From positions 35,786,863 through 35,850,862 of the forward strand of contig OX344761.1 of the NCBI GenBank assembly GCA_947034895.1: a stretch of DNA of 64,000 nt, read 5' to 3'. The notes below the pieces were generated by a model. It saw only the letters and a list, made by a program, of their open reading frames with translations. It was not told the origin of the DNA and searched no databases. The DNA is from Rhytidiadelphus loreus (Eukaryota > Streptophyta > Bryopsida > Hypnales > Hylocomiaceae). The position numbers and the translations under genes are program-made. The first letter of the stretch is position 1. Every line of letters begins with the position of its first letter. Shown one piece after another: positions 36,113-48,739 of this stretch.

Positions 36113-36480
36113 GTTGCAAGAAACACTTGTCCTATTTTTTTTGTCTCTATAGCTTTAGACATGTAGTTTCTTGGATATAATTTTTGCAGTGCATGTCTAG
36201 TGTATGTGAAATTTGAAATGAAGGTACATGTGATAGTTGTAGATATTGAATAATTTTTCATTTAAAAAATAATAATTTACTATTTTTAAAGAATCCCCGA
36301 TTGGATGTCTATTTTTTCCATTTTAGGGAGTTTTAGTCCTATTTTTTACTTGAAAATGCAAAATTGAAGCCAAAAATTGGACAAGTAGGTGCTATAACCA
36401 TTTTAAAATTTATTTTTAAGATGTTTTTCAAAATTACTAAAAATCAAAATATTCATGTACCCATTTTTTGCTAATTTCTA
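36113..36480. mobile_element. Truncated copy of the TTGCAAGAAACAC element
   Basis: Starts GGTTGCAAGAAACACTTGTC, identical over its end to the element at 29194, and continues CTATTTTTTTTGTCTC with alignable text for about 350 bp (TTGGATGTCTA, CCATTTTAGGGAG). The right inverted end is missing, and a Stowaway-like element begins at 36497. Confidence 0.6.
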
Positions 36481-36496
36481 GTCCCCTTGTTTTGTA

Positions 36497-37091
36497 CTCC
36501 CTTTGTTCCAAAATGATCTTCCAATTGGCTTCAAAAAGTTGTCCCAAAATGATCTTTCTCTTGTGATGTGGAGAAAGAGCTTGTGAAATGAACTTCCCCC
36601 CTAATGATGAGTGCAAATGTTTTTTTTAATTAGAAATAGTATATTGTGGGACCAATTTCTATCCTATTTTTTTGTAGCCAATATAGACAATAGGATGGTT
36701 GGCTCAACTTTTGATGGAAGGTGATAAGCTAGATGTCATGCCTAGCCAATCTCAAAGCCATTTTCTTGTTTTGGATTTTAGTAAACAAATGAAACAAAAT
36801 TTAAATACCGGGAACTATAGCTCATATTGCGGGAAGACAAACAATTTCAATAGATAGCATGAGAACTATAGAATTCATTGGCTAGTGGTGCTCCTCCAAA
36901 AAGGCCCCCAAAACTTACATTTCAAATATCCACAACTTCAATTTCACAATGAATTTGAAGTTCAAATTTGCAGTATTACAGGAGAGCATTATACTTCATT
37001 TATACCTTAAAATCAAATTAAAAAACATTGATTTTTGACCTTAATTAAGAACATTTTGTCAAACATGAAGATCATTTTGGGATGAAGGGAG
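36497..37091. mobile_element. Stowaway-like MITE (copy 1)
   Basis: TA (36495-36496), then CTCCCTTTGTTCCAAAATGA. The right end mirrors it, ATCATTTTGGGATGAAGGGAG, then TA (37092-37093). Ends and the TA duplication match the Stowaway type, mobilised by mariner-like transposases. The 595-bp inside has no protein. A copy in opposite orientation lies at 54843-55394, sharing an AGTGGTGCTCC block. Confidence 0.8.
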
Positions 37092-37145
37092 TAGTTGTTT
37101 ACTACAATCAATAGCAATGCATAGTACTACAAAGTGGGTTCATTG

Positions 37146-37469
37146 CATTAGATGTTTTCTGGGGGGTGGGGAGGGCCCTTTCGGGCCTGTTCTTGACCCT
37201 GATCCCCCCGGCAGTTTCGGGGAACAACCGTTCCCGAGCCGTTTCCGATAGAATTTTTTTGAAAAAATAAAAATAAAAATAAAAATTTACATTCTTGAAA
37301 TGAGAAAAAAAATAGAAAAAAAATTTCATTTTTTTTTGAAAAAAAAAAATTAAAATTTGCCGATGTGATAGTCGCTCGACCACATCAACGGGCAGTTCGC
37401 AGCAGTTCGTAGCACTTCCCAAGGCCTGATAACTCGCGGCCCTCCACAATGCTGGAAACCCATCTAATG
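37146..37469. mobile_element. MITE of the CATTAG family (copy 2)
   Basis: Ends CATTAGATG and CATCTAATG, 324 bp. GC-rich arms flank an A/T-rich centre at 37255-37350. The conserved foldback (GATGTGATAGTCGCTCGACC-ACATC, about 37361-37387) is on the right side, so this copy is inverted relative to copy 1. Confidence 0.7.
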
Positions 37470-38074
37470 GTTTTTTAATGATTTTACTATTTTTTTCATT
37501 TTAAATTCATTTTCATGATTTTTACTACACTACTCTTACATGGTATTTGTAGTAATCATAGAAATGACAATCCTATGGCCAAAAACAAAGTTTCTAAGGA
37601 CAAAAACGTTGAAGTGTTCTTGCAACAATCCTCGAAATGAACACCTTTCTATTTTTGATGGAAACTATTGACATTCTCATCAACTTTGCTTATAAGCATG
37701 ATGTCTTTATTTGTGATTTTGTGATAGCACTTAAGATTTGTGTAGATCAATTGATCACTCTCTACTAAGACAAGGTCATTGCATTCTCAAATGACAAGTT
37801 TTGGTCATTCAAGAATATCTTGGATTGAATCCATGAAAAGATTCACCTTAATTGAACTAGATATTTTAACACTTAGAGTGAGTAATTGGCTTTACCATCA
37901 AATGTAAGAAAGTTTTGGGTTGTTACAACTAGCAAAGGGTCAATTGTAAAACATTTTCTAGAATAGTGCAAAGTGTGAAAGAAAAATGTACATGTTTGGC
38001 ATACACTTTTAATCTACCATCTATCAATTTCTTCACTTTCCTAATCTACTTACAAATTATATGCCCTACCACTA

Positions 38075-38291
38075 CACTAATGATGATAAATAGTGTTACC
38101 TACACTAATTGATTTAAAAGATCTATAAGTTTTTATTGTTGATGAATATTTTTACCAACTATAGGTGTAAAGTTCTCCCACTTAAAATGATATTAGGATC
38201 TATACACTCAGTAAAAATATTCATCAAAAGTAAAAACTTATAGCATTTCTAAAATAGTTAGTATGGCTAACACTATTTATCATCATTAGTG
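38075..38291. mobile_element. Foldback MITE, 217 bp, TA duplication
   Basis: CACTAATGATGATAAATAG at the left end is the reverse complement of CTATTTATCATCATTAGTG at the right. The arms match imperfectly over about 80 bp around a short loop (ACTATAGGTGTAAAG). TA flanks both sides (38073-38074, 38292-38293), compatible with Tc1/mariner-mobilised MITEs, but the ends differ from the Stowaway copies here. Confidence 0.75.
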
Positions 38292-39600
38292 TATCATTGT
38301 TGTTCTTGAAATGCACATGAACCTGAAATATATTATTATTGTATATACATAACTTTGTTTAGCATTTTCACTATAAGTATAATACAACTTCTTAATAAAG
38401 CTACGGAATCACTTTACAAATCACATCCTCATGAACACCTGGGGTGTTGTTTATTCGCAGTACTAGCTACAAGGAGACTACTAAGAAAGTCTTTAGTAAG
38501 CATCTATGAATCCTATGTAACTTCTACAATGAGCCTACATATGTGATTGAAGGTATATTAAAGAAGCTCAACCATAAGAGAAATTTTGAAGCCTTAAGAG
38601 GGCCGCTAGAAAGGGACATGAGAAGTCTATTAGTAGTGGAATAGGTTGACTGACAATTATAGCTACAATGGGTTGTCAGCTTGTGTGAATTTCAACGTAT
38701 GTTCACCGAAATAGTCAGAAATCATGATTTATTTATTTATTTTTTAAATAATTTTTTTAAGATTTTTAAAAAAAAAAAAATTTACTCGTAAATTTCAGTT
38801 CCTATGCCACTGTCGCTGCAGGTTCAGCTAGGTAGAAATAAAGGGAAAACAAATTTTTGAGCAAAAAATATATAAATTTCAAGGTACCGCGGAGGACCGT
38901 GGAGCAGCCCTCCGAAGGCCTGAAATTTTCTCTAATGCATCTAGTGTTGTAGTTTGAAACAAAACAATTAATTTTCAAAATGGCTATATTGAATAATGTT
39001 TAAAAGTATTTAGAACCCAAGTTTAAAGTGAACTCACTCACCCACTTATGGAGGGATTTGAATGCTTGCACATCTTACATGTCAAGGCATTTTTAAGGCC
39101 AAAGTAGCAATTGTGCAAGCAATGGGGTCAATAGAGGATGAAAGGTGACTCAATTCTTTAGTTTTTCTAAAAAACAAACTGAGAACTTTCTAAACACTCA
39201 CTTATATTTATAATAAATATGTTCTTTTCAAAAAATTATCTATAAAGAACTTCCTATATGATCAAGCATATGAGTGGTGGATCAATGGAGTTGATTGCCA
39301 CTATGGTATGACAAATTCATTCAATTGGTTTTTACATATCAATTCATTCTAAACTCCACATCTCTTGTTTGTTGTGATTTTACTTATAAATGAAGAGGGC
39401 CCTAACATGGCCTACTATTTCCACCTTGAGATGCAATGCAATGAAAGTAGTATATAAATTTTATTGTATATTTATTTTTTGCAATTTGCAATTTTTCACA
39501 TGTTATTTTTGTGAATGCAAGACTTGGTAGAGACTACCTTACATTTGTCATCTACCTTGGTTGAAATTTGTTTTTTATTCTAAATTAGTTATATTGGACA
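38292..39600. other. AT-rich DNA with a possible degenerate CATTAG MITE
   Basis: About 38619-38937 has features of the CATTAG family: CTATTAGTAG, a central A/T tract near 38725-38790, GC-rich arms (CCGCGGAGGACCGTGGAGC) and GAAATTTTCTCTAATG. The match is weak. No gene seen elsewhere. Confidence 0.35.
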
Positions 39601-42600
39601 TCATTGTTTACATAAAAACAAGGGTTGTTAAATTGGTCGTCACCTAAAATCTATCAACTTAGATATAAAAAAAACTCTGGTTTCTTGTAGTTCAATCTCT
39701 TCACATACATTAGTTTTTTCACTCAATATTTAATTTACTCTCTTACTCTTAATTTTCTAACTCAACAATTAACTCTCTTTTAATTTTCTATTGGTTTTGG
39801 AACTTCAACTCCTTCAAATTTTTATTTTTTTAACCTCAAACAACTTTTGACTTTACAACTCCTAGAAAATTCAATAATTTTGACATCTAATCATGTACAC
39901 ACATTAACCACACATAAATCATTATTCTTATATAGATATACAACCATATATTTAGGACTTAAATTCCAAATTGAATACTTACTAATTAACCAATTCTCAA
40001 CAAGGTAACTTAAAGTAGCCTTTTAAATTCCGATGAACACACTAATTTGGCTTCACGTGTAGAGATAGATGACAATTAAAAAATTTGCCCAATTTGGCTC
40101 TGATCCAATAAAACACATTTATGTGCATTACTTCATTCAATTCATAATTTCATATTCCATATGTTACAATAATCTTGCAAATTGTACATTCAGGTCTTGA
40201 TGAAGAACAACCCCTTGCATTCACAATTGTACTTTCAAATTTGCAATTGATAACACAATCTTACTCACAACAACACAAATTTGGATGCATAGACACACCA
40301 CATTTACATGGTTAACACTAATACTTTTAATTCCAACTAGGACATGAAAAGGCAACTAAATAGCATCACATTACCACATCAAATAGATGAAAACCTAACT
40401 AAAATTCCAAATTTGAAAAAATTAACATAAAAAAATCAAGTCCAAATTAGAACCTATCTAAAAAAGCTAAAAAGCTAACACAATTGTATACAACCACTCT
40501 AAATCTTAAAAGTCAAATCACTTACTAATTGCCTTCTATAGCCAATTGAAGTTTATCCTCCCAAATTTTGGCTACAACTTCACATCCCTACACTTTGTAG
40601 CATGTTATGATTTTATAAAAATTTCAAATACTTTGCTCTATAACTTGTTGAAAATCTAAATTTAGCATATATATCTTCTACAAATTTTAACTTCAAAGCT
40701 TTTATCAATTCTATTATTTATTCATTGTTGAATTCGAATCTATCAGATCTAGCAATAAATTTATACTCTTTTTCTTCTAAGTCCATAGAGGTAATTTCCA
40801 AATGACAAACTAAGAATTCTATAATTTTATAGAAAATGTAACAACTTAATGCATATTCACACCAAATCTATAAAATAGATACATTCTAATCAAATATAAA
40901 TGAACAATCAAAATCTCTATCCTTGAATTCAATGGCAATTTACACTTCTTCGATTCATAAAGCAACACTTACACATATTGACTTCACCACAATGTAGATC
41001 AACTACTCAATTACCCACATATTAATTTTCATCTTAACTCCTAAAGGACCAGGGCCATTCTTCTGTCAAAAATTACTCAAAACTGTCATTTCTATTGCAT
41101 TCATCAAAAAAAAAAAAAACTTTTTTTAGAATCTAACCATAGGATCTTGTACTTTACTAGTCAAAGATCATGTGGTAAAAATTTCATGGAGTTTGACCGT
41201 ACAGATTGAAAGATATTAGCATTCAAAGTTGAAAAAAGAAAGTTTTTTTTAACACTGGCCTGCAATTTCAGATGACTTTGAATGCCATTTGTTAAATATT
41301 TTTGCACTGTGGACTTTGCATTAAGAAAATTTTGTGTTGAAGAATTGAGTTGAAAGTCTAGAAAAAAAATTTAAGAAAAAACACGCTTGATTTTCATTCT
41401 TTAAAAAATTATGAAGTAGAAGTAGGTCCAAGATTGAAAGAAAAACTAAATTGTTAATAGCTCTAAAATAGAATTGAAACACAATAATCTGAATGGTGAG
41501 ATTGTTCAAAATAGAAAACTTAACCTTGTTAAACAATTTTTTTTGAAAAATTGTGAAAAGTGCATTCAAAATTGAATCTTGTAAGTTTTTTTTTCAAAAA
41601 GATGCTCAAATTGCCCCCAAAACAAGATTGTTCATAACTTTCACATTACTAATCCAAATGGGATGAATCAAAGCTTCACATGTAGACAAAAATTTATAAC
41701 CATATAATGAAAAGATTTTGAGACATGCTCCTTCAAATGCCATTGCCTTAGATTCAATGTATATTAGACATCCTCCGCTTCAATGCTTCATAACCACCGA
41801 TCCATAAAAGATAATTCTTTCAAATTTCTTGTGCCAATATTATATTTTGGTCAAAATAAAATCTCAAAATCTCAACTCAAATGGAAACACCAATAGTACA
41901 CAATAGTTAGAATATCCAATGTCTAAAATTACTCTATTCATAAATCACGGAAGACAACTACAATCATTGCACAAAATACCATCCTCATCAAACTTTGCTC
42001 ACACCCTCCTAAAATCCAAGAGGCTCAATGGGTAGCAAGCCCACTCTTAAGTACTCTCAAACAAACCCTAAGTCTTGGCAGCTAGCCACCGCCTAACCCT
42101 AACTTCTTACTAACCCTATCTACCAACTCATTCATCCAACTAACCATTGGCTTACATCAAAGTAACCAAATAGAATATGAATAATATTAATACCATATAA
42201 ACAACTCCTACTACTATACTTGAACTCAAATAAATATAAATGTCTAATTTAAATAGTAAAAAGCCCACATCACAATAGTGTGTCACCATTGTCCATTCCA
42301 CTCTTGAAGTTTCACTAGCAGTACTTCCAGTCACATGCAAGTGGCGATAGAGTTGCAATTGGTACCATCATAGTCATTGTTGGCTTTGTTGAAGTAGTCA
42401 TTGCCTGATCATGCTGACAAGCAAAAGCTAAAATCATGAAAGGACCAATAGACATCATCCATGTTGTTGCTTTTTTTCCCCAAGAAGACACCTCTGGTAG
42501 CTATATAGGGAGTACATTCAATTAAATTTGAATCCTATCAAAATTGCTATGTTGCAATATAGGTGTAAGAGATGAAGCGTCTATAAATGGAAGTTGTATG

Positions 42601-45208
42601 ATACCATTGGCTTTTCTTGCAACCTCATACTAATCTTGGCACTTAGATGTTCACAACTACTAGAATGTTGTTACAATGTTGTGCAAATAGGTCCAAAATA
42701 GCACATAGCCTTTGTTGTGAAAATGCTTTGTGTATATCTTCTTTATACCCTTAATTCCCCTCAATAATCCTAAGCCTATTATGAAATTATCTTTTATCCA
42801 AATTCCAATCCTACAATTCCCATGATAATTTAGAAATTAGTATAATGAGCTTTGACCTAGCATAAATGATGAAAAATCACTCCAAATGTCTTGAAGTTTA
42901 GCCACTATGTAGATCAATTAATCAAATATTCACATATAAATTTTCAACTTCATCTAAGATAATGTTCAACTATGGTAGATATTTCCCCACTATTGACTTT
43001 CTAACCCTTCCCAAGGTAACCTAAAAACTAGGATATGTAATTTTGACCTACAATACATAATAGAAAGTCTCTTCAAATGTCTAAAAACTTTGTCATAGTG
43101 TAGATTATATTATTGAGTATTCATATCAATTTTCATCCCAATCTACGATATTGTCCAACTTTGGTGAATATTTTTTCACTATTGATGTTTTGTCAAGTCA
43201 CGGCCTCCATACCCTGGTTGTATTTTGTTCATAATTTCTAGGTCCCAAGTTCATTATAGTGAAATTTTGATACAAAATAATACATAAATTAAAGAAAAAT
43301 ATCCTACAATTTCTATAGCCATATCACAAAGACTCAATAAGATTGAAGCTCCTAAATACATTTTTTTTTGGATGACTTGGATTTTGTAGAATAGGTTATT
43401 TGACTAATTAAAGAAAAACACTTGGTAGTATATTAAATTCGTTCCTAGGGAGAAATTCAAATAGGATTTACAAACTAGTAGATCAAACCAATCCGAGCGC
43501 ACAACTTTGAAGATTTTGAATTTGAAAACCTTACCACTAGGCCTAATTGCAATCTACTCTCCACTCTTAAAGGCCACAAGGGTAAGAATTGCTTCCATTT
43601 TTATTCTTTAACTTTCTTTATCTTTTAAAACACTTTTCTTTATAATTCTTTATTCTCCAATCCAGCTTTACAGACAGCACATCAACTCGGAATCAGCAAC
43701 TCAACATAGGCTTGTAAACTCAACATAGGCTTGTAAACCGGCTCTTACTGCTTCTCATATAATGATCCGATTTGCTCCACTAAAAATCTTTTCCAAATTG
43801 TTTTTTTTTACTTATTCAAACTCTCTTAAAATACTTTTTTGATTAATTCACGTAATGTCTAACATTCAGAAATTTCAGATTTACATTCACACTCAAACAA
43901 TTGGGATTTTTGCCACTAACATATATCACCAACCAAATCAGACCCAATAAATGCACACATACAGCTTTACTTGAATTGACATTTTGACACAACAACAATG
44001 CTTCCAATTAAGCATACATAAACATAACATAACAAGCAATGACATCCAAATAGTCAAACACCATGATGCATACAAACAGACATAAAAAATCCAATTAGGC
44101 TCTCATACTAAGTACAATTAACCCAAATTCTTCCTATGACTCTACAACTTCCAAATAGGATTTAATACAACTCTCAGCAAATGCAACACTTATAACACTT
44201 CCCAATTGGAATACAGACATCTTCAAGCATAATTAACAACACAATTAACTTGTTTCCAATTAGGCTCAATCAAACATAAACATCAACCCTTCATTTCAAT
44301 GAATAACACAACATTAACAACGCACACATTCAACAGGCTGCAATTTCTAAATTTGGTAAACTTTCATCTTATTATAATCCGTAAGATTTACAATCACATA
44401 ATCCCAATAGGAATTCAGCAACTTCAACTTAATATCACCATATATCCCAATTTAGTTCTGCCTCACATATATCTTCAACCAACTTGCATTAACTCACACT
44501 CGATCACAACTACAATGCCACAACACAATCAAAACTCAAAAACAGCCAACACCGGCTGGACTCACACTTGCTTCATTGGTAGTGGGTACCGAAAATGAAA
44601 GCCCATTCGGAATTTAAGCACCAGCAACTGCAACTACCAACCACATTTTCAACCACATCAACTGATTCACCTAATTGGACTCAACGGACTTCCAAATCGG
44701 AATCTTACCAACTGAAATTTACTAACTAGGAACCAAATTGACTGCAAATCAAAATGCTACAACTAGACCCCATTCACACTTTAAATATTGCCATTGATCT
44801 AACACTTCATCCAAATAAGAATTTAAACTCTTCACATCAATGTTTTCTTCAATAATATTTAAACACTAATAAACATACAACTTACCACCAAACTACATCC
44901 CACTCCTCGAATCCAACAATAACCAAGAGAGAGACAAGGGACCACATCTTGCTTCTAAGTAGGCAGCCTAACTTTAGGAAGCTAGCCACTTGCAAACCTT
45001 GACACACCCTTAACTCTAACATCAACAACTAACCAACTAGTTATCAACCGACAATTAACAAAATCTCCTAACACTACACACACCTTTCAACATACAAAAA
45101 TGACTAATTCAACTTTTAGACGGACTATATCACAACAATGCACACCATAGCATACCAAAGTTTGCATGATGAGATCACCTTGCACCATTTTTGTTGCTAA
45201 TTGTCTCT
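39601..45208. other. G-poor, repeat-like stretch without genes
   Basis: The plus strand is strikingly poor in G and rich in A and C for more than 5 kb. Phrases such as CCAATTAGGCTC, CAATTAACTTG and CACACATTAACCACAC recur. The passage near 42050-42110 (GCAGCTAGCCACCGCC, CTAACCCTAACTTC) resembles 44955-45040 (GAAGCTAGCCACTTGC, TTAACTCTAAC), about 2.9 kb apart. A partial TTAA-family end lies at 41036 (TTAACTCCTAAAGGACC) with family text to about 41700. Possibly a decayed retroelement, but no protein homology is visible. Confidence 0.35.
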
Positions 45209-45546
45209 CATTAGATGAGATTGGGTGGAGTTGGAGGGCCGTTTCGAGCTTGTTCCCAACTCTGTTTCCCCAGTCTTCTCAAACTCCACTGTCATATTTT
45301 ATTTTTTTGAAAAATAAATAAATAAATAAATAAATTTAAGTCCTTAAAATGAAAACTAAAGTTTAATTTAATTTAATTTATTATTAATTTATTATTATTA
45401 TTTATTTATTTATTTTCCGAAAAAACTGACTTGGTAGTCTCTCAGCCAGATCAGCACAGGCGGGGAATGACGGGGAACGGAGGTTCTCAGGGGGATTTCG
45501 AGTTGGGAACTCAAAGCCTTTCCAAGCAGCCCAAACACATGTAATG
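45209..45546. mobile_element. MITE of the CATTAG family (copy 3)
   Basis: Ends CATTAGATGAGATT and CACATGTAATG, 338 bp. The AT centre contains (AAAT)n near 45310-45340 and ATTTA/ATTT runs near 45365-45415. The foldback (GACTTGGTAGTCTCTCAGCC, about 45429-45455) is on the right, so it lies in the same orientation as copy 2. Confidence 0.65.
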
Positions 45547-46741
45547 TCTATGTTTACTATGTACCCAAAAGATGCAATTTGTGTATCTTTAGAGTATTAA
45601 TCTTTATTTTGAAAGTGTTTTATCATTGGAATACGTGTATGCATTTTATTGGTCATGTGGCTACATTTGATTCAGATTTTGTTGCTAATTTTGTAGCCAA
45701 AATTGTTGTGACATTCAGGATGTTGTACTCACTTTGTATCCTTAAAAAATGTAGTGCTTGAATTGTCATATTGAAGTTATATTTGTCACCTTTTTGCCAA
45801 AATTCATAGAGTTGGTGCTACATTCTAATCATGTAACAAATAGTCACATCAAGCAAAGAAAGTTAAATTTATCCTAAACATACAAAAAAAATTGCGGTGC
45901 CTAAATTCTACATAAATTAAAAAGCCTTGGCTACTTCACTCCCACCTAAATTTTGCATTGTTTTTCATGTCATACTCACTACCTTCTAAGCTTCAACCCT
46001 ACATTTAAAAAATATGGGCTAATGAGGAATGAAATAGAAACTTATTGTCTATTGAATTTGGCCACATTGATTGATTCATAGAAATATGCCTCAAAGGTTT
46101 TAAAAGATCTTTTTCTACCATATCTTTTTGCTCATACATATTCATATTTTATATTTTGATAGCACCGTATTTGGTTACCATAATTTATAAAATATATATA
46201 AAATTATGAATACAAAGTCATCTTTTAATACATGATGAAGGTTTTAAAGGATTTTATATGGTGAATACATATGTGGTATCCAATAGACCTTGAACCTCTA
46301 TATGCCCCCAAAAGATCACATTTTAGAATCATCAAAACTTTGAAGTTAATCAAAATCTTACCAAATTTCAAATGTTTGATATTTGATCAAGAATAGAATA
46401 TTTTTCTCTTGACTTTGTGTATGCACCAAGTCTTCTATGAGCGGGTGACATAACTAAATACAAGTAGAGACTTTCTTCCATCTTCACTACTCGCTTCACT
46501 ACCAATGCTATCCTTCCCAACCAAACATAGGATTTGTGTTAATTTACACTTCTTTTTTTCATCTTTGCTTAATGAAAACCAACCATTTTTAAAGGAAAAA
46601 AAAAATGGTACTTCAACAATTTTTTAGCATATATTCTTTCGGAAAAGATAAATTATCTATGATTTTCAAATCTATGTTTTCATATAGCATATCCATTGTC
46701 AAAACTTCGTCTCATCATCTTAAGTTTTAGCCAACTATTTA
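45547..46741. other. AT-rich intergenic DNA
   Basis: No gene, RNA or repeat boundary recognised. Confidence 0.35.
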
Positions 46742-48374
46742 TAGTGGTCAACAAAAGTGTTTAGACAAGATACTTTTTTCTACAAAATGAACTAGCAATC
46801 TTTAAGAGGTTATTATAAAATTTCAAGAACTTTAATACAAGATCACATAGACACTATGAAGATGTAGCACAACATTCATAATAAAAAAAGTCACTCAGAA
46901 AATTAACCAAAAATGAAACACATGAAATGGGTGTACGATTCATTATGCAAAAATGAAGTTTTTTGTTTATTTACTATGAAAATTGAACTATGAGCTACAA
47001 AATCAGTTCAAGAGCTTGGAGGCACAACCCTAAACCACTCAAAATAACTACCATCATGTATAGCCACCCTTTGCCTGATAAACGTCAACAACCCTTTCAG
47101 GCATAGACATAATCAACTTCTTTACAGTATCAACCTCAATGCTATACCAAATTTCCAGTAGTTTCTCCCACAAATACTTTTTGTTAGTGGGTTTCCTCTC
47201 AGACATTCTCATACGACGATCTACTTCACTCCAAAGGTGTACTATAGGATTCAAGTCAGGCGACTGAGTTGAATGCCAAATGAACTGGAATTTTTGTGCC
47301 AACAACCACTCTGTAAGATACTTAGAAGTATGTTTGGAGTCATTGTCATATTGGAAAATAGCATTCTCCTCCCCTAAATCATGCATGTGTATTCTATTCA
47401 TAAGCTCCATCTCCAAAATTTTACGATACAAAAATCTATCTATAGTCCCTTCTATAAAACAAAGGTTGCCAACTCCCTCCCAACTCATGCATCCTCAAAC
47501 CATAGTACTTCCTCCCCGAATTTGACAGTAGGTAGCACATATTTGTCCTGCAAACGCTCTCTACTCCTCCGCTAGCAATATTGCCGCCCATCTGAGCCAA
47601 ACAAATTGAATTTCGACTCATTTGAAAAAATCACATAACTCCAATCCATCCAAGTCGCATGCTTGCACTTCTTTGCCCATGCATATCGACATGCCTTGTA
47701 CTTTTTCATCAGTAATGGCTTCTTAGTCTTCACACGAGCTTTCAATCCTTGCCTTTGAAGATTCCTTCAAACCGTGTCATCGCTCAAATTCAATCTTTCA
47801 GATCGCATGTCTCTCCCCACTGCTACAGCTATACCATTAGATGGACATTGTAACAACCTTACAACCTCACAATCAGTATGTTCATCGAGAATTCAAGGTC
47901 TTCCTGGTGAATGTGCATCTCTCATTACCTCTCATAGTAAACCTTCGAACTATATCATGGTAGGTGCTTCAAGAAATTCCTAAAACTACTGAAATCTCAA
48001 AGTAAAAATACCCTCTTTCATGCATCCCAAGAACTAACTAGTGTTCATCAAGAGACCCATAGCTAATCAACTATAATTTGTAGCAACCACTTTGAATTCA
48101 AAAATGCAAAAAGTCTTTGTATATACATGTTCATTAGCAAGATTTTTTTAATGCACAACTTCTGTGCATATTGAATCAGACACCCTTGGATGACACATTT
48201 CCCTTTGCTTCACTTGCAAGTGGCTCAATTTTAACACCCATGCACTCTCTGGACTTCCACCTATCTCTAATATCATAATTAGCTTAAAAAATCAGCCACC
48301 ATTTGCAAAAATCAACAGCTACCACTACTAATTAAGGATCTTCATTACTGTCCGAACATTTTTGCTGACCACTG
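46742..48374 (-). mobile_element. Complete but inactive Tc1-type transposon
   Basis: 1633 bp flanked by TA (46740-46741 and 48375-48376). The left end TAGTGGTCAACAAAAGTGTT and the right end, read inward, CAGTGGTCAGCAAAAATGTT agree at most of about 29 positions. It holds a single minus-strand transposase relic (47054-48062). Length, TA duplication, CAGT-type ends and the DD34E spacing of the protein all fit Tc1. Plant mariner-like elements that I know of are DD39D with other ends, so this type is unexpected in a plant chromosome. Confidence 0.9.
47054..48062 (-). pseudogene. Tc1-family (DD34E) transposase, inactivated
   Basis: Cut-and-paste transposase of the Tc1/mariner superfamily. In order on the minus strand: helix-turn-helix remnants (GMHERGYFYFEISVVLGIS, then TYHDIVRRF), GRP motif, linker (LQRQGLKARVKTKK), and catalytic core with FSNESKFNLFGSDGRQ, QYDNDSKHTS and SPDLNPIVHLW. 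The first catalytic Asp is Asn (codon 47620-47622). The last Glu is Val (codon 47240-47242), exactly 34 residues after the remaining Asp. Stops lie at 48038-48040, 47969-47971, 47893-47895, 47767-47769, 47572-47574 and 47495-47497, with frameshifts near 47940 and 47515. Only the last 144 codons stay open. It cannot make an active enzyme. Confidence 0.9.
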
Positions 48375-48459
48375 TATCATTGTGTCACAAGGTCATTAAT
48401 ATCCTTTTTATAAAATAAATTTATAAATTTAACACCAATATATTGTCACCTCCATTTAC

Positions 48460-48739
48460 CATTAGGGGAGATTTGAGGGGTCTGGGAGACTACAAATTTC
48501 CGGGGAGTTCACTGATTGTGAACTCTCTGTGAACTATAATCTGATGTAGCTAGGAGGTGGTTTAGGTTAATATTTTTTTTCCAAAAAAATAAATTATTAT
48601 TTATTATTATTATTTTAATATTTAAACTTTTTATTTTTTATTTTTTTAATATTTTTAAATTTTGACTGTACTTTATTGTTCACAACAAGGGGAACACCCC
48701 CCCAAATAGGCTTCCAAACCCCTCAAATCTCCCCTAATG
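48460..48739. mobile_element. MITE of the CATTAG family (copy 4)
   Basis: 280 bp with ends CATTAGGGGAGATTTGAGG and CCTCAAATCTCCCCTAATG, the best-matched pair of this family in the window (about 19 bp, perfect). AT-rich centre 48570-48660. It lies 85 bp beyond the right end of the Tc1 element. No protein. Confidence 0.85.
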
